DNA of 64,000 nucleotides from Trichoplax adhaerens (Eukaryota > Placozoa > Uniplacotomia > Trichoplacea > Trichoplacidae). The notes under the pieces are model-generated. The model ran no database searches. It was not told the origin of the DNA and saw only the letters and a program-made list of their open reading frames with translations. The DNA is taken from positions 1,621,306 through 1,685,305 of the forward strand of contig NW_002060944.1 in NCBI RefSeq assembly GCF_000150275.1, read 5' to 3'. Shown piece by piece: positions 51,501-63,319 of the stretch; the stretch's first letter is position 1; each line of letters opens with the position of its first letter. Both the position numbers and the translations under genes were made by a program.

Positions 51501-52201
51501 ATGCCGGCGATGTAAAGGTCAGTCGCCTGATTTAATTTGTTTTACTTTAACCAAGCGAATACAAACACTGCTGGTGAAGAGTACATAATGCAAGCCAATG
51601 TCACTAAAGTTTTCTACTTTTCAGATTCCATGTGACCTTACACAGGAAATATTATATGCTGCTGATAAATATCTTATTCCCGGATTAAAGAGGCATTGTT
51701 GTAAGGTGATAATTCAAAACTTACAAACGGACAACGTAATACAGTTATTAGAAACTGCCAGGTTATTGACTATGCCTAAACTGGAGCTGGAGTGTACACG
51801 GTTTATTTCCAAACACCTACTTGAGGTCATTAGCAATTCCTTTATAAACATTACTTTATTGAACATTGTTTGATAGTCTTGAACGGAAATTGCGTCTATC
51901 CCGATCACTTGCTGAACTACATACTAGAATAACTTTGCAAATTCTAATTATTACTTCATGACCGGATGTTGATTTTCTTTTTCCTTAGATGGTCGAACGC
52001 GATGATTTTGCGAAAATAATCATCGATGATGCGACAAGTATAATTCAACGACAAGAAACAGATTCTATTCCCATAATCGATGAAGTCAGATATCATCTTG
52101 GAGAGGAAAGTCTACAGCAATCTTCCGAAAAATATAATGAGATTCTCTTGAAAAATAATGCCCTAGATAAGCTCTTGATGAATCTAAATATCGAATGTTA
52201 A
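48595..52201 (+). CDS. ABTB1: ABTB1 (ankyrin repeat and BTB domain-containing protein 1), with assembly gap
   Basis: Two ankyrin repeats followed by two BTB domains; a likely adaptor for cullin-3 ubiquitin ligases (family knowledge). Exons: 48595-48701, 49101-49163, 49666-49721, 50085-50229, 50319 into the gap, 50670-50786, 50910-51013, 51109-51246, 51350-51517, 51625-51825, 51989-52201, all phase-consistent. Landmarks: LFRSCRTGDISKIQYLFEYC, VNLRDAWDATPLYYACLCGH, TTFDGERCLYAALYDEIRNL, HADFKFRLQDRFIAVHRCIL (BTB 1), RPDLIFCVGGYKFYGHKVFF (BTB 2), CERSDYFKALL, ADKYLIPGLKRHC, and the carboxyl end ARQETDS-like IQRQETDSIPIIDEVRYHL. These match human DKWDSTPLYYACLCGHEELV, FDGERCLYGAL, CGRSDYFRALL, YLLPGLKRLC and RQETDSIPLVDDIRFH. 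The 177-N gap removes the end of BTB 1. Confidence 0.94.
49424..49484. repeat. Imperfect inverted repeat in ABTB1 intron 2
   Basis: Left arm GCCAGGCCAAGGGCCACTAG and right arm TAGTAATTTTTGGCCAGGC pair imperfectly around a GAAGAAGG/CCTTCTTCTT centre. The CTTCTTCT centre resembles the TAGTAGTCC tag copies elsewhere. Confidence 0.55.
50420..50596. other. Assembly gap (177 N)
   Basis: Unknown bases inside ABTB1, between the exon that breaks off after TNRCRYF and the exon starting at 50670. About 35 to 40 residues of the first BTB domain should be hidden here, possibly with an intron boundary. The frames called across the gap are artefacts. Confidence 0.99.
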
Positions 52202-52856
52202 ATATCGTCCTTGTATTATAAAAAAATGCAAGAGCACAATATCAGTACAAATTATCTTCAAACACTAATAAAGTTTCATTCAATTCGAATGAGGATCTTT
52301 AATAGATTAACAATGAAACTCGTCAAATGTTAGAATGTACAGAGGTAATGATGATAGCAAAATGTTAGTACAGTTAGTCCTTTCACTCCTTTGAAACAAC
52401 TTATAAAAGGCCATATTCGAATAAAGCGCCATAAAAGTAACCATAATATGTTTTTACTATTATTGCTATTGAACCGTTAGAAGTTCAATTGAGAAGCTAA
52501 ACCGTTTGATATCAAAGTAGGACTTTAAAAATTGATACAAGGAATCAGAAAGAGTTTCCAGTCATTCATATCAGCCTTTCAAACGGGAAACAACTGTCAG
52601 AATATGTAGATTGGTAGCCATTACGGTTAAATCCTGTAGGATCAGAATGTCTACTAAATGGTGTGTTAAGAGCCCATGAATAGAAACAATTACCTTATAC
52701 CTCAATGTTGTATATACCCTATGATCAAAATTAATTCTGATGTCATTATGACACAAAAACGAGTACATTATTTGCAAATACTGTATAGCAATCAATAACG
52801 AATTTACAAGAAATATTTGCGCATCAGTTCACCATGATAGCGCGCGGTCAAAAGAT
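52202..52856. other. Convergent 3' intergenic region between ABTB1 and ependymin-related 1
   Basis: 655 bases between two stop codons. No exons and no inverted pentamer arrays, only single TGTACAG-like words. Confidence 0.5.
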
Positions 52857-54567
52857 TTAGAAAATATTATTATTTATAATCTTTCTCAAGGCCTCCATTT
52901 CCGATAGTTTAAAATTATTGCCACCATTTTCCTTGAGCTTTCGTCGGTATTCGACATAATGATTATAAACAGTATCAACAGACTGCATTAGCAGTTGTGA
53001 ACTATGCAGTTTCATGAAATGACCCGGAGAGGGTCTACCATTGTTAAGGCCTCTCTCCCACAGCATTGCCCTTAAATCTACGTCCATCTACAAATTTCGC
53101 ATGAAGAGAAAAGTTTAGGATTACATTATATGTTATTCATACAGAAAATACCACATAAACGTAATGAAATATAATATTAACATAGCTAACCTGTACACTT
53201 GACTTAATTGCATTTGTACAAACAGTTGGTTTATCGAATACTTTCGGAGATGATATGGCACTTTGAACATTGGAAAAGACATTAGTAGCGTACACGGCTG
53301 ATGAGGTCTTTACCGATGACTGAAAAAATGTTTCAGTGACAGGTATACACTTATCCCTTGTAACATCAATTCTAGCAAATTTACTGCTGTCTTCGAAATG
53401 CAATCCCCAAGCATCTACTACCAAGCTACCACCTAGAGTTCTATTTCCGTTATAAGATGAGTTTTCTACAAAATTTGGAAAGAAAAAATCAGTAATCCAC
53501 ATTATGCAGTTCAGAGATCGATCAAAAATTGGATAAACATCTAATCTAGAATTTTACGCATGTGCATGATATGGTAACAACTAGAAATTGCAAAGCGTCA
53601 AAAATTTTTCCCCAACTATAATTCATCGTTTACTACTATTTGTATCCGTCATATACTATACGTGTATATCATCCGTAGCATGTGCAATCAGATAGATATC
53701 ATTAGTATTATTTAAGCACACATTATTTTGTTGTGCAGTATCAATTTTATTCTGATATACTCGTATTTTAGACACAATTTACTGTATCCAGCGATTAAAA
53801 CTTTTAAGTAGTCTTAGCCGTAGCTAAAAACTTACTTGGAACGCAGAAATCAGCAAATTTTCCTTTCAAAACGCTCATAGTACAATTGGTACCATATATA
53901 TAATAGCTTATATTCTGAAATCAGTAATAAATTCCTAGTATTTTAGTATAACACCACAATTCAACATTATATTGTACGTGTTCTAACGTACTGTAGATTG
54001 CATAACTGAAAAATTTGCGTACAGTATCCAAGCGTTATTAAGTTAATACAAGTAGTAGCAAAGAGCAACTAATTTATCTCGTAATTTTATTATTACGTAA
54101 TTATATAATACGTGATTAGCTCCTGCAGTTTTAATCTGTCACTAACGTAAGGAAGGCATACTGATAGATTGCTAAACTCACATTAACTACCAGTAAAATA
54201 CGTGTCGTACATCAAAATTCAGTATACTTATTATTTTACACATAGTAATACGAGAATAATGGGATACAAAATCATTATACTGTACTCGTACCTTCCCCAA
54301 ATCATGTATCGTCGTTATGTTGACAGGATTCAAACTGTTTTCTTCATCGATCCTAACTCTCTTATTAATGGAGTCGTAATAAACAGATATCTTACCAGTC
54401 AAAAGACTAACACCCAATCCCTTTTTTTGAGAAATGGAACTACCATCTTGTATTACAGTAGCCTGCCACTGCTTCGGTGTGCAGCAGGCATTTGGATTTG
54501 AGGCATAACAAACCATACAGCAGCTTATAATCTGCAACGTCACCAAAACATGTAAACTAGTCGCCAT
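52857..54567 (-). CDS. Ependymin-related protein 1, with carboxyl-terminal extension
   Basis: Secreted lipid- or calcium-binding-type ependymin family protein (family inference). Exons 54567-54292, 53914-53836 (79 bases), 53465-53191 and 53087-52857 join in phase to 286 residues. A signal peptide MATSLHVLVTLQIISCCMVC opens the protein; the upstream in-frame ATG at 54639 is rejected because it would bury it. Family marks: a Cys-Cys pair (NACCTPKQWQATV), YYDSINKRVRIDEE, ITTIHDLGK, TNCTMSVLKGKFADFCVP, GGSLVVDAWG, DKCIPVTE and the late FDKPTVC. Its paralogues stop soon after that last Cys, but here a good donor (CAG|GTTAGC) leads to a 77-codon exon reading RAMLWERGLNNGRPSPGHF and ending IINNNIF, with no family I recognise. 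Without that splice the protein would end 16 residues later. Divergent from ependymin-related 2. Confidence 0.82.
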
Positions 54568-54788
54568 ATTTTCAATACGTTTTCGACTTTTATGCTGTAC
54601 TACACTTTCTCCGTGATCGAATATGTAGTACTGTACCATACAGCAGGATCGACTTTACTCAGTTACCTCTAAACACGTAAACACTACTCTTTGGGCAGAG
54701 CAAAGTGCAGGTCACATGAGTTGGGAATGACGCTCTACTCATCGGTCATTACTGTAAAGCAGTACTTTTTACCGTGATCATGGACGAT

Positions 54789-55095
54789 AGTACAGTACAG
54801 TACAATACTGTACAGAACAGTGTCAGTCACAGCCATAGAGGTAACGTAAGTTCTTACTGGTCACAGCTAGAAACCGACAAGGCAGTTGATGACTACGCGG
54901 TGTTAACTAAGTGACGTCATAATCAAAAAATAGTCATGCGTATTATGAATTAACTAATTTCCCTGCATGACCAATTGACCATAGACATAGACTAAGTACA
55001 GTACATTGTACTGTACATCTAGACTGGAAATTGCACAGGCGGACAGACTTTTGCATACGGTAGTGTACAATACTGTACAGTACAATGTACAATTG
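54789..55095. repeat. TACAG/CTGTA inverted arrays between ependymin genes (1)
   Basis: Clusters at 54789 (GTACAGTACAGTACAATACT), 54996 (GTACAGTACATTGTACTGTA, an inverted pair around ATTGT) and 55064-55095. Confidence 0.82.
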
Positions 55096-55308
55096 TACAT
55101 ACGCGGCCGAAATCTCCAAAAATCAGTTACTTAGTATAGATCTTCAGTATCTATTTTTCTCTATCATTTCTACTAATTCAAAACTTTATGGCCTTATATA
55201 GCTGCTTTCGAGCAGAACTTAGTAAAATAGAATGGATTTCAATGTAATATTATTTGCAAAATCGAGCATCCGCTTGATAACATTATGGGAAATGCCCGGC
55301 CGTCTAAC

Positions 55309-55372
55309 TGTACAGTACTGTACAGTACAGTACAGTACATTGCGTACAAGTGTACAGTACACTGTACTATAC
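55309..55372. repeat. TACAG/CTGTA inverted array between ependymin genes (2)
   Basis: CTGTACAGTACTGTACAGTA followed by more TACAG units and an inverted end, 145 to 210 bases upstream of the ependymin-related 2 start codon. Confidence 0.85.
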
Positions 55373-55517
55373 ACTGATTATATTTCTTAATTAATTAATT
55401 AATTATTATACTGTATAATTACTAATTATAGTCACTGCTCCAGTCTGCTGTAGTCTATCCTTTTAGTTCTTGGTGATTAGCGATACCGATTAACGCATTT
55501 TTCTCAAAGGTTCTGTC

Positions 55518-56881
55518 ATGAGAAGTCTTCTCCTTATTGTAGCCCTTTCCATTTATGGAGCGACAGCTCAAATTTGCTGCAGTCCTCCGCAGTTTCAAAC
55601 AGTAATCACAACCGATGATTATGTTGAAACTTCAAACACTAAGATTATGTCTCAAATTCAAATTCGGTTATATTACGACTACTCGAATCAGCGAATTCGA
55701 GTTGATGAAAGTCCTGCTGGTATCAAAACTACAGTCATTATAGACTTCAACACGGTTAGTAATTCATATATAGTAAATAAAAAATGTGTGTTTGACGTTT
55801 CTTAACAAACCCATCGAACCTCATGAGCTAACAAATAAATTCAATAATTATAATTCAATTAGTCACAAGCTCTTCGAAGTTAATTAATCGGATCGCCTGA
55901 AAATATTATAGTACTCGTAATTTAAAATGCTTACCGACCTGTCGAGTTCGTACTGTGAATCTGTGATGCTTTCTTCAGTCACTGCACTATTAATTTATCT
56001 CTTTATCATGGCAATAACATCGCGCCAGTGACATTAGCGATGCTGACACAGAGTACCCACCTGCTAGCCAGTAGTTTGATTCCGAAGTACATAAAAATTA
56101 TTAATAGATTAATAGATGTTGTATAATTAATTAGTAGCTGTCATAACTGTACTGTGCGACATTCCTTTTAGCTTACTCTAATGTTTCAATCGATCGTCAG
56201 ACGAATAATTACTTTATAATGAAGATATTTTTGACAATTTTCGACTTTTAGCACAAAACCTACATCATCACTAATGGACAATGTTTAACAACTACTATTG
56301 AAGCTCCTTTCAATCCTACCTGCATCCCAGGTTTGTTATTCATATTCGTCGATCTTAATTTTCGGTATGCCAGCTGTACGATAACGTTAAAGCAGTATTT
56401 GGGTTATTTATTTTAAATATTCGAATTTGATCCTACAATTTCTTTGACATTTTCTTCCTGTTAATTTAAAAATCTACAACAAGAGTCGATTGCTATAGTA
56501 ATATATATAATTAAAGTATTTTGCTATTTAACATCGATCTACCTATCATTGCTAGGTAACGCATTATATAGTGGCATCTTGCAATTAGGTGGTCCTGATG
56601 GCATTATAGCAAAATCATATCATTTCTCTACCGCCGATAGTACGATACAAACGGATTATATTATTTCTGAGAATTGCATTCCAGTACTCGAAGTATCGAA
56701 GGTGTCGCTGACTAATCCTACTACTGAAACAACATTCGTTACTCTGACTTACGGTAACACAACTATTGGTATACAAGATCCAAGTGTCTTCGATATACCC
56801 GCTATCTGTTCTCAACATGCTTCAATGAAACTACCTGTAAGCGAAAAGGCACTTATTTCATACGTTTACTGTAACGGATAA
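55518..56881 (+). CDS. Ependymin-related protein 2
   Basis: Exons 55518-55754, 56252-56330 (79 bases) and 56556-56881 join in phase to 213 residues. Signal peptide MRSLLLIVALSIYGATA; the mature protein begins with QICCSPPQFQTVIT. Family marks: YYDYSNQRIRVDESPAG, TTVIIDFNT, TNGQCLTTTIEAPFNPTCIP, LYSGILQLGGPD, ENCIPVLE and DIPAICSQHA. It has the same two intron positions and phases (0 then 1) as its paralogues. NGQC, NPTC, ENC and AIC supply the conserved cysteines. Ependymin-related proteins are secreted glycoproteins with a lipocalin-like lipid pocket; the ligand here is unknown. Confidence 0.88.
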
Positions 56882-58459
56882 TCCTAAATCCTATGAATAC
56901 AATTTCGAATGAATTACAGTATTAATTATAATATAATTATAAACAATATAGTATTTGCATTTAGTGTGATAGATTAAATTTAAATTCTTAAGAAAACTAA
57001 CTGGCCTTTATTAACAATGCAACGATTGCAATTAGGGTTTCGATTTCTCTAATCACCTCCGCAGAAAACGAAGAGCCTCTTTTTACAAAAGTCTTACCAG
57101 CAACCAGTAAAATAGACATAGTATATTTGTAAATTATATAAACTTTATATTTTTATTGCTGATATCATACGAATACGGTACTGATGTCCGCAAAAAAGTT
57201 GTAGGTGGTATAGTGCAGCGCTGTACAATACTCCTGTATTTTTGCATTTCACTTAACTGTCGTGCCGTAAGTATAGGCACCAGAAGTATATATCTCTACT
57301 ATACTACTAGTAGTTAATAACTAAAATATAAGCAAGACTGCTAGCTGCACCCGCGTCAGCACACACGCTTAGATCGGCGAACTGTACGCTGCAATCAACA
57401 TCTGCTGTATCTATTTTTAATTAAAAGAAAGCAGTTAATTTTCACGTTTGGTTTATCGTATAAAATTCCTAGAATTACGTCCGATTGTCCTTTTAATGGC
57501 TTAGTGTAGTGACTGTGGCTCAGCTTCTATTATGATCATGCGGTGCTGCGACTGTAACTGATAATGCGTAATGCAAAAATATATGTTATCACTGCGACGT
57601 TAGTAGTGCAATAATCCTTTCCTTCCTATAATTACATAGAATTGTAACGCTTATTTCTTTACGTGAAATAAAATCTTCTAAGTACATTAATATAATGACT
57701 GCACATACTTGTATACTGGATATTTTATAAATCTAGTGAGTATCTTAGGATTAGTCTTGTTATCTACTATCTATTATCCGCCTGCTTTCTATCATCGCAA
57801 TGATTACAGTTGTACTACAGTGAGATACTATCAAACAGCTTTAAGCCTTTATAGTGTAACTATAGTGGACAGTACTTCTAGCAGCAGGAGACACTTCCCT
57901 GCGCGAAATGAGTAGTAGTACAGTGTGGATTGTCTCGATAGTATCAGCACTTTATATTGTCATAATAATACCAATACAGTATCAAGAAAAATCTGATACT
58001 TGACACCTCTACCTGGGAACTGGCACATGATTAATTGACTTATAAGCGACATTACTGACCATTATTATTGTTATTATCACTAATAAATATTGCAAATAGA
58101 GGTTTTTGATCTTTTACTCATCTGAGTTCTCTCTTATATTCATATCAATTAGTGTTCCTCATATATCCAACATCTATACAATCTCATCTTTAATTGCTCG
58201 GAAAGCAATAAGTTAAGAGTGTCAGTTTCTGTTTGATCTTGAGTCTTGGAGAGCACTGTTGATGATCATAAATCATTTTGTTTATTTATTTATTTGCGGC
58301 CTGATTCTTCAGCGTTCGGTCTCAGTCAATTTATCATCTATACCGCTGAAGCCCTATTGATAAAAAGAGATTTTTTTTACCTCTATGGCTGAAACCTTAG
58401 CATCTTAGTAGTTTAACAGTGAATATTATAAAGAGACACATCGCCATCGACACGTCGAT

Positions 58460-58792
58460 GGGCTCTGGTTCAGTTCAACTTTTAGCTGAAACTGCTTTCT
58501 GTTAACCGGAAATATAGTACTTTACCATGGATGCTTACGGTACAGTACAGTGTTATGATTATGCTTTTACGCAGGCACGAGACCTATGCGAGATCTCTTC
58601 ATAAGCCTAATAAGCATAATCTATTCATGGGCCCTCGTTCAGTCCAACCTTTAGCTGGAACTGCTTTCTGTTAACCAGAAATACTGTACTGTACCCATAG
58701 ATGCTCACAGTGTTCTGATAAAACTTTAAAGTTAAAACTTTCACGCAGGCACGAGACCTACTGTATGCGCGATGATGAGATCTATTCATAAG
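58460..58792. repeat. Imperfect tandem duplication, two copies
   Basis: Copy 1 at 58460-58605 and copy 2 at 58629-58792 share ordered blocks: a GGGC..TGGTTCAGT-like start, ACTGCTTTCTGTTAACC, GGAAATA/AGAAATA, GCAGGCACGAGACCTA and TTCATAAG. Copy 2 carries extra bases within. No coding capacity is evident. Confidence 0.8.
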
Positions 58793-58844
58793 CGCGGTCC
58801 GTACTAATTCAACCAGTCAGTTACTCAACTTACTCATATTGTAA

Positions 58845-59090
58845 AGTACAGTACTACAGTATTAAAATACGAACAATACAGTACAGTACAATAAAAAGTC
58901 ACGCTGAGGTCACATTTTCGGCAACCTAGCAACCTTTTTAGCAACTAGTTCAAATCCATAGTACTGTACTGTACTGTACCGTACATGTACTGTATATCAA
59001 TCAAGTAATCGTATAAAAATTACAGTACTGTACAGTACAATACAGGAAAGCCCATCGAGAAAATACTGTACTGTACCAACTTGTACTGTA
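58845..59090. repeat. TACAG/CTGTA inverted arrays upstream of ependymin-related 3
   Basis: Clusters at 58845, 58874, 58961-58996 (GTACTGTACTGTACTGTACC), 59021-59045 (TACAGTACTGTACAGTACAA) and 59063-59090, ending about 160 bases before the start codon. Confidence 0.85.
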
Positions 59091-59248
59091 GTGCACTCAT
59101 TGCTATTGCCACTGAATACTGATAAAGTGCACACTAAAAAAGTTACGCAATTACTTTACGCACTAGCTGCACTCCAACTCAGAGGTTCCGCTGCAAACAT
59201 CGATTCTAAAAATTTGATTAACGACAGAATATTTACGTTTGAGAAACT

Positions 59249-61261
59249 ATGCTACCATCGCTACCATCAATCGCTATTATCTTAGCTATTACAGCTGCAA
59301 CTCATGCCTTTCCAATATGTAAAATTCCGATGGAAATCCAAGGCACGATACAAACATTGAACGTTATGCAAGCGAATAAAGATGCAAAGCCCAACTTATC
59401 TGCTCAATCGTACAAATTTACACAAGATTTTAAGTCGAAAAGAATTCGTTTAGATGGTCAAGTAAATGGAATAAATACAACAATCATTGAAGACTTCGTT
59501 GAGGTATTCAGACAGATTTATCATAATAACATATAAGAAATTATAGCAAGTATGATAATATATATAATTAATTTATACTTGCTTCTGAGATACGAGGTAA
59601 TAGCGAACCGTAGTCCCGCAGTCATATGCATAGTTGCATACTATATATATATTATATACTGTATATACTGTATATCACATTTACACAGCAGCTTCACGAA
59701 TGAAGTTCTTATCAAGTTGAAATATTAATAGAAATACAGTATTTGATAAATTCTTTAGAATTGGCCAAAAGAGTGAATACAGATCAATGTATAGCAACAT
59801 TTTCGGAGCCGTACTGTACAGACAAAATAAATCAATGTAAATAGTATTTTACGTATACAGTGTAATACAGGCATATATTACATTGGGCACGATCGAAATT
59901 GGAGTTTTTAATTAATAGACAATGATCATTGCTATAAATTTTTAATTTTTAATTATTTTATTCAGTTTAAGCAGTATAGTCTATAGAACGATGGCCAATT
60001 CTACTGATCTTTATTTCAGCTATCATACCAAATTAACACACTTTAGAAGATGTAACATTATGATCTTATATAGAAGATGCCTAGTATAGTAATATCCTAA
60101 TATACGAATACTTATCATATACCGTTTAAGTACTGTATTGTATTACATTCATAATGTACGACATCATGACTACATATAGACGACATGCTATACATATAAA
60201 GACATTATCTCAATCCCATCTAAAACCTATAAATACCCTTGTACGCTAACTCGTTAGTCAGTTCCTACATTCCTGCTATCTCAAATACCTTATCTATAAC
60301 AACCATATCATTGTTAGCCTGTAACTTGTATCTCAATAAAATCCTTTATACCTTCTATCATCGTCTACCTTAAAATACTTTACGCTACTTAAAGAAGATA
60401 TCATTACAGAAGATACGCTATAAACAAATTCCGACAGTCACGCTTTTTAATATAGTACCGAATAGACATTATGCTATTTTATGTTAACTAATGCGATAAT
60501 CAATTTATATTGTAACAAAAAAGCACAAGATCTATACAATCATTAACAATGGAAAGAAATGCGTCACTGGTAATTTAACAATTTCGTTTCCGGATGCCAA
60601 GGCTTTAAGTAAGAGTTGATAATTATACAAGATGCGTATTCAAGATTTGAGCTAGTTTATCATTCAAAATGACCGCTGACTGCGGCGATACATGTGGCTT
60701 ATGGAACGTATACTTTATAGCAATAAAGAAATTTAAAATTTGAGACCATTACTGTTCTAAGCGTAGCGAGCGGACCCAGCTCCTAGTAGAGCCTTAAAAC
60801 TAAAACATTTTTAGCTCCAAAAATTTATTATTTTACCCTTAATACTCAAAAAAAATGGAATTTTATCATTAATTACAGGGTTACTAGATACTATTAAATT
60901 CATACAAGCCGTCATCTCGCATACAGCGTAAGGTGATTTCAATGCTATATAATATTTTTTCTTTTATTATATAACTTCAGAAAATGCCACCTACCTTGGA
61001 ATGCACACTGTTGGAGGTTCATTAGCTGTATACATATATCGGTTCTCATTGGCTAATATATCAGCAACTGTTGAAGTAGCAAAGAAAACCTGTTTGCCTG
61101 TCGTTGAAGCAGCAGAAATTAAATTTGGTAAATTGGTTCTTCATTCAGCAATATCATTCTTAGATATGAAACCGAAGATCAGCAATCCAAATATTTTAAA
61201 GATTCCTTCCATTTGTTCTCAACACGCGACAAGAACCGAAAATGTAAATAAGCTATCGTAA
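59249..61261 (+). CDS. Ependymin-related protein 3, lacking one cysteine pair
   Basis: Exons 59249-59503, 60530-60608 (79 bases) and 60981-61261 join in phase to 204 residues. Signal peptide MLPSLPSIAIILAITAATHA; the mature protein starts FPICKIPMEIQGTIQ. Family marks: FKSKRIRLDGQVNG, NTTIIEDFVE, YTIINNGKKCVTGNLTISF, VGGSLAVYIYRF, KTCLPVVEAAE and KIPSICSQHATR. Two features differ from the neighbours: only one Cys where they have Cys-Cys, and PDAKAL where they have a CIP or CVP cysteine. Both changes in one protein suggest loss of a disulphide. Intron 1 is long (about 1 kb) and holds no recognised gene. Confidence 0.85.
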
Positions 61262-63319
61262 CGACATATCACAAAATACATATATACCAATGCAAATATA
61301 TTATGTTTACGTCCAGTAATTGATTGAGTTTATCTCAGTAATATTTTTAATATACGTATGAATTACTATAAAATGTAAATTTAAGTCAATTCCTTAGTTA
61401 TAATTTAGAAGAAAACAGTTAACTCAGTTTAATTTTGGTTAGTCAACTCATGCTGTTATTGCTGTAATAATGCGGTTACAAATATAACGATACTGAATTA
61501 TATTTTAAGGAGGTTTCTTGGATGTTAATTTTCTCGTTTTCTGCTGACATCGCAATTATAGATGATTGACCACCTTCATTACGTGAGATTGCAAGCGGCT
61601 ACTCCAGTGCATAAGCCAGAATCCTCTTAGCTTATGAACTATACCTTGGACTATTAGAGATTTAGTTCTAAAAGTAGTTTAAGTAAACATAAAATTCTGG
61701 GTATTCACCATCATCCTCGTACAAGGTTAATTCTTACAAGATGTCTAGGTTCGCGTGTGGATTCCCTACATTTTTAACTAGTCCATGGCTCGCGCCGTGA
61801 TGATCATTACTTATACTGAATAATTACTGCAACTGCGAAGAAAGCTAGAAGTAACTATGCATTTTACCATATAGAAGTGTAATGCAAAATTTTGCAACAT
61901 TATAGCAAATACATAAAGCTATCATGCATTTTGGATTGATATTATGTTACCGAAGTAAAATGTAATAAAAGTATGCAGCAGTTTGCACATGCTACATTGG
62001 CTCAGTAGAATACTTTGATTTATGTTTTGAGATATATGACACCATCAACTGTTCCTATTCTGCTTATCACCACTCTTTGTCTTTAAACGATGTTGATATA
62101 ATGACTATCGACAATAATTAATATAAAGGTATTCAAGGTTTTAAAATGTCTTACTGCTTTATGCAACATTTTCAAGATTTCGATTCTTGATTACTATTTT
62201 ATAGGGTTATGTCAGCAGCTGCAGCTTTAATCCTTTAGCCCGCTAAGCTTCAGGATTCTCACAATAGCGGATTTTACTGACGCTTAGCTTTTATTGTAAA
62301 GGTTAAAATTCTATAAGAAGAACCATAGTAAAGCATTTGACCGGTGATTTGCTAAAATCATAAAGCCGTTAGCTCAAATGGTCTCTAATTACATACAAGA
62401 GTTAGTCTAGCGACCTTCTGTTCATTACACGTTAAATCTAACGGTCTTAATAAATGCGTGCAATGCATGACCATCGCGATTGATAAGTAACTAATCATAC
62501 TACTATGCGCGTACATTACAATATTGCACCAGTACATGTTATATGTTATACTGTGCTAGCATGCTGATACAAATCGATACCTTTTACAATTCTAGTCGAA
62601 GCACCACTTGTGTGATTGCATATTTTATAATAAGGAGATCAGGATAAAACTAAAGTTAAAGTTATATGAATTTAAACTTTGATAAAAAACCAAATCTCTT
62701 CATAGAGATCCACATTAGGTCGTGCCACTTCTCATAGTTGAAAATCAAACCCTGAGCGCGTGTCAAATATCAATAAAATGAAAAACTAATAATGTACGTA
62801 GTTAAGTTGATGTTTAATAGATATATAAGATAACAAAGGCGATTGATATTCAAGGATCTAAAGATAGAGAGCATTCTGTGAAATACCTTAAAATTAATCT
62901 CATTTTGCCTAATGTAATTCTACTCCAGATAGCTCATTCATCGGTTAAACTAAGGATCACCAGATACTTTGTATAAAGTATTTAGCAGCCCATAATTAAT
63001 ACTCAAATTGAAACCTTCATCTCAAACTAGATTGCGGCATATTAATTGGATTTATTGAGTTTGTGTACGGTATTTAACAGTCAATTGATATTACAAATTT
63101 GAGCAAATATCAGGATTATCAGTCGAATCATTATACTTGAGTAAATTATTAAAAATGTACTAGTTGCTCGAATTTAGGTAATAGAGCATTGCTGACTAAT
63201 AATACCCTTTCGGACAGTAGCCTAACACTCATGTAACATATAGATTTAGTTATAATTTTATAGAGGATACAATAAGTACAATACTAGTAACTTATTCTTG
63301 TACTATCTATAAAACACTA
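61262..63319. other. Intergenic region after ependymin-related 3
   Basis: About 2 kb of AT-rich DNA between two 3' ends, without arrays or supported exons. A short GCTAAGC/GCTTAGC inverted pair lies near 62246-62290. Confidence 0.4.

Larger units (their letters stand above)
54568..55517. promoter_or_regulatory. Divergent promoter region between ependymin-related 1 and 2
   Basis: 950 bases between opposed start codons of paralogues, with inverted pentamer arrays at 54789-54830, 54996-55095 and 55309-55372. It is a natural candidate for co-regulation of the pair. Confidence 0.55.
56882..59248. promoter_or_regulatory. Intergenic region upstream of ependymin-related 3
   Basis: Contains an imperfect tandem duplication (58460 to 58792) and inverted pentamer arrays (58845 to 59090). 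The 57709-57915 frame has no family match. The rest, 56882 to 58440, shows nothing supported. Confidence 0.45.

Noticed and set aside
54568-54639. Upstream ATG for ependymin-related 1
   Set aside because: It would place about 24 charged residues before the signal peptide; the inner ATG at 54567 gives a normal secretory start.
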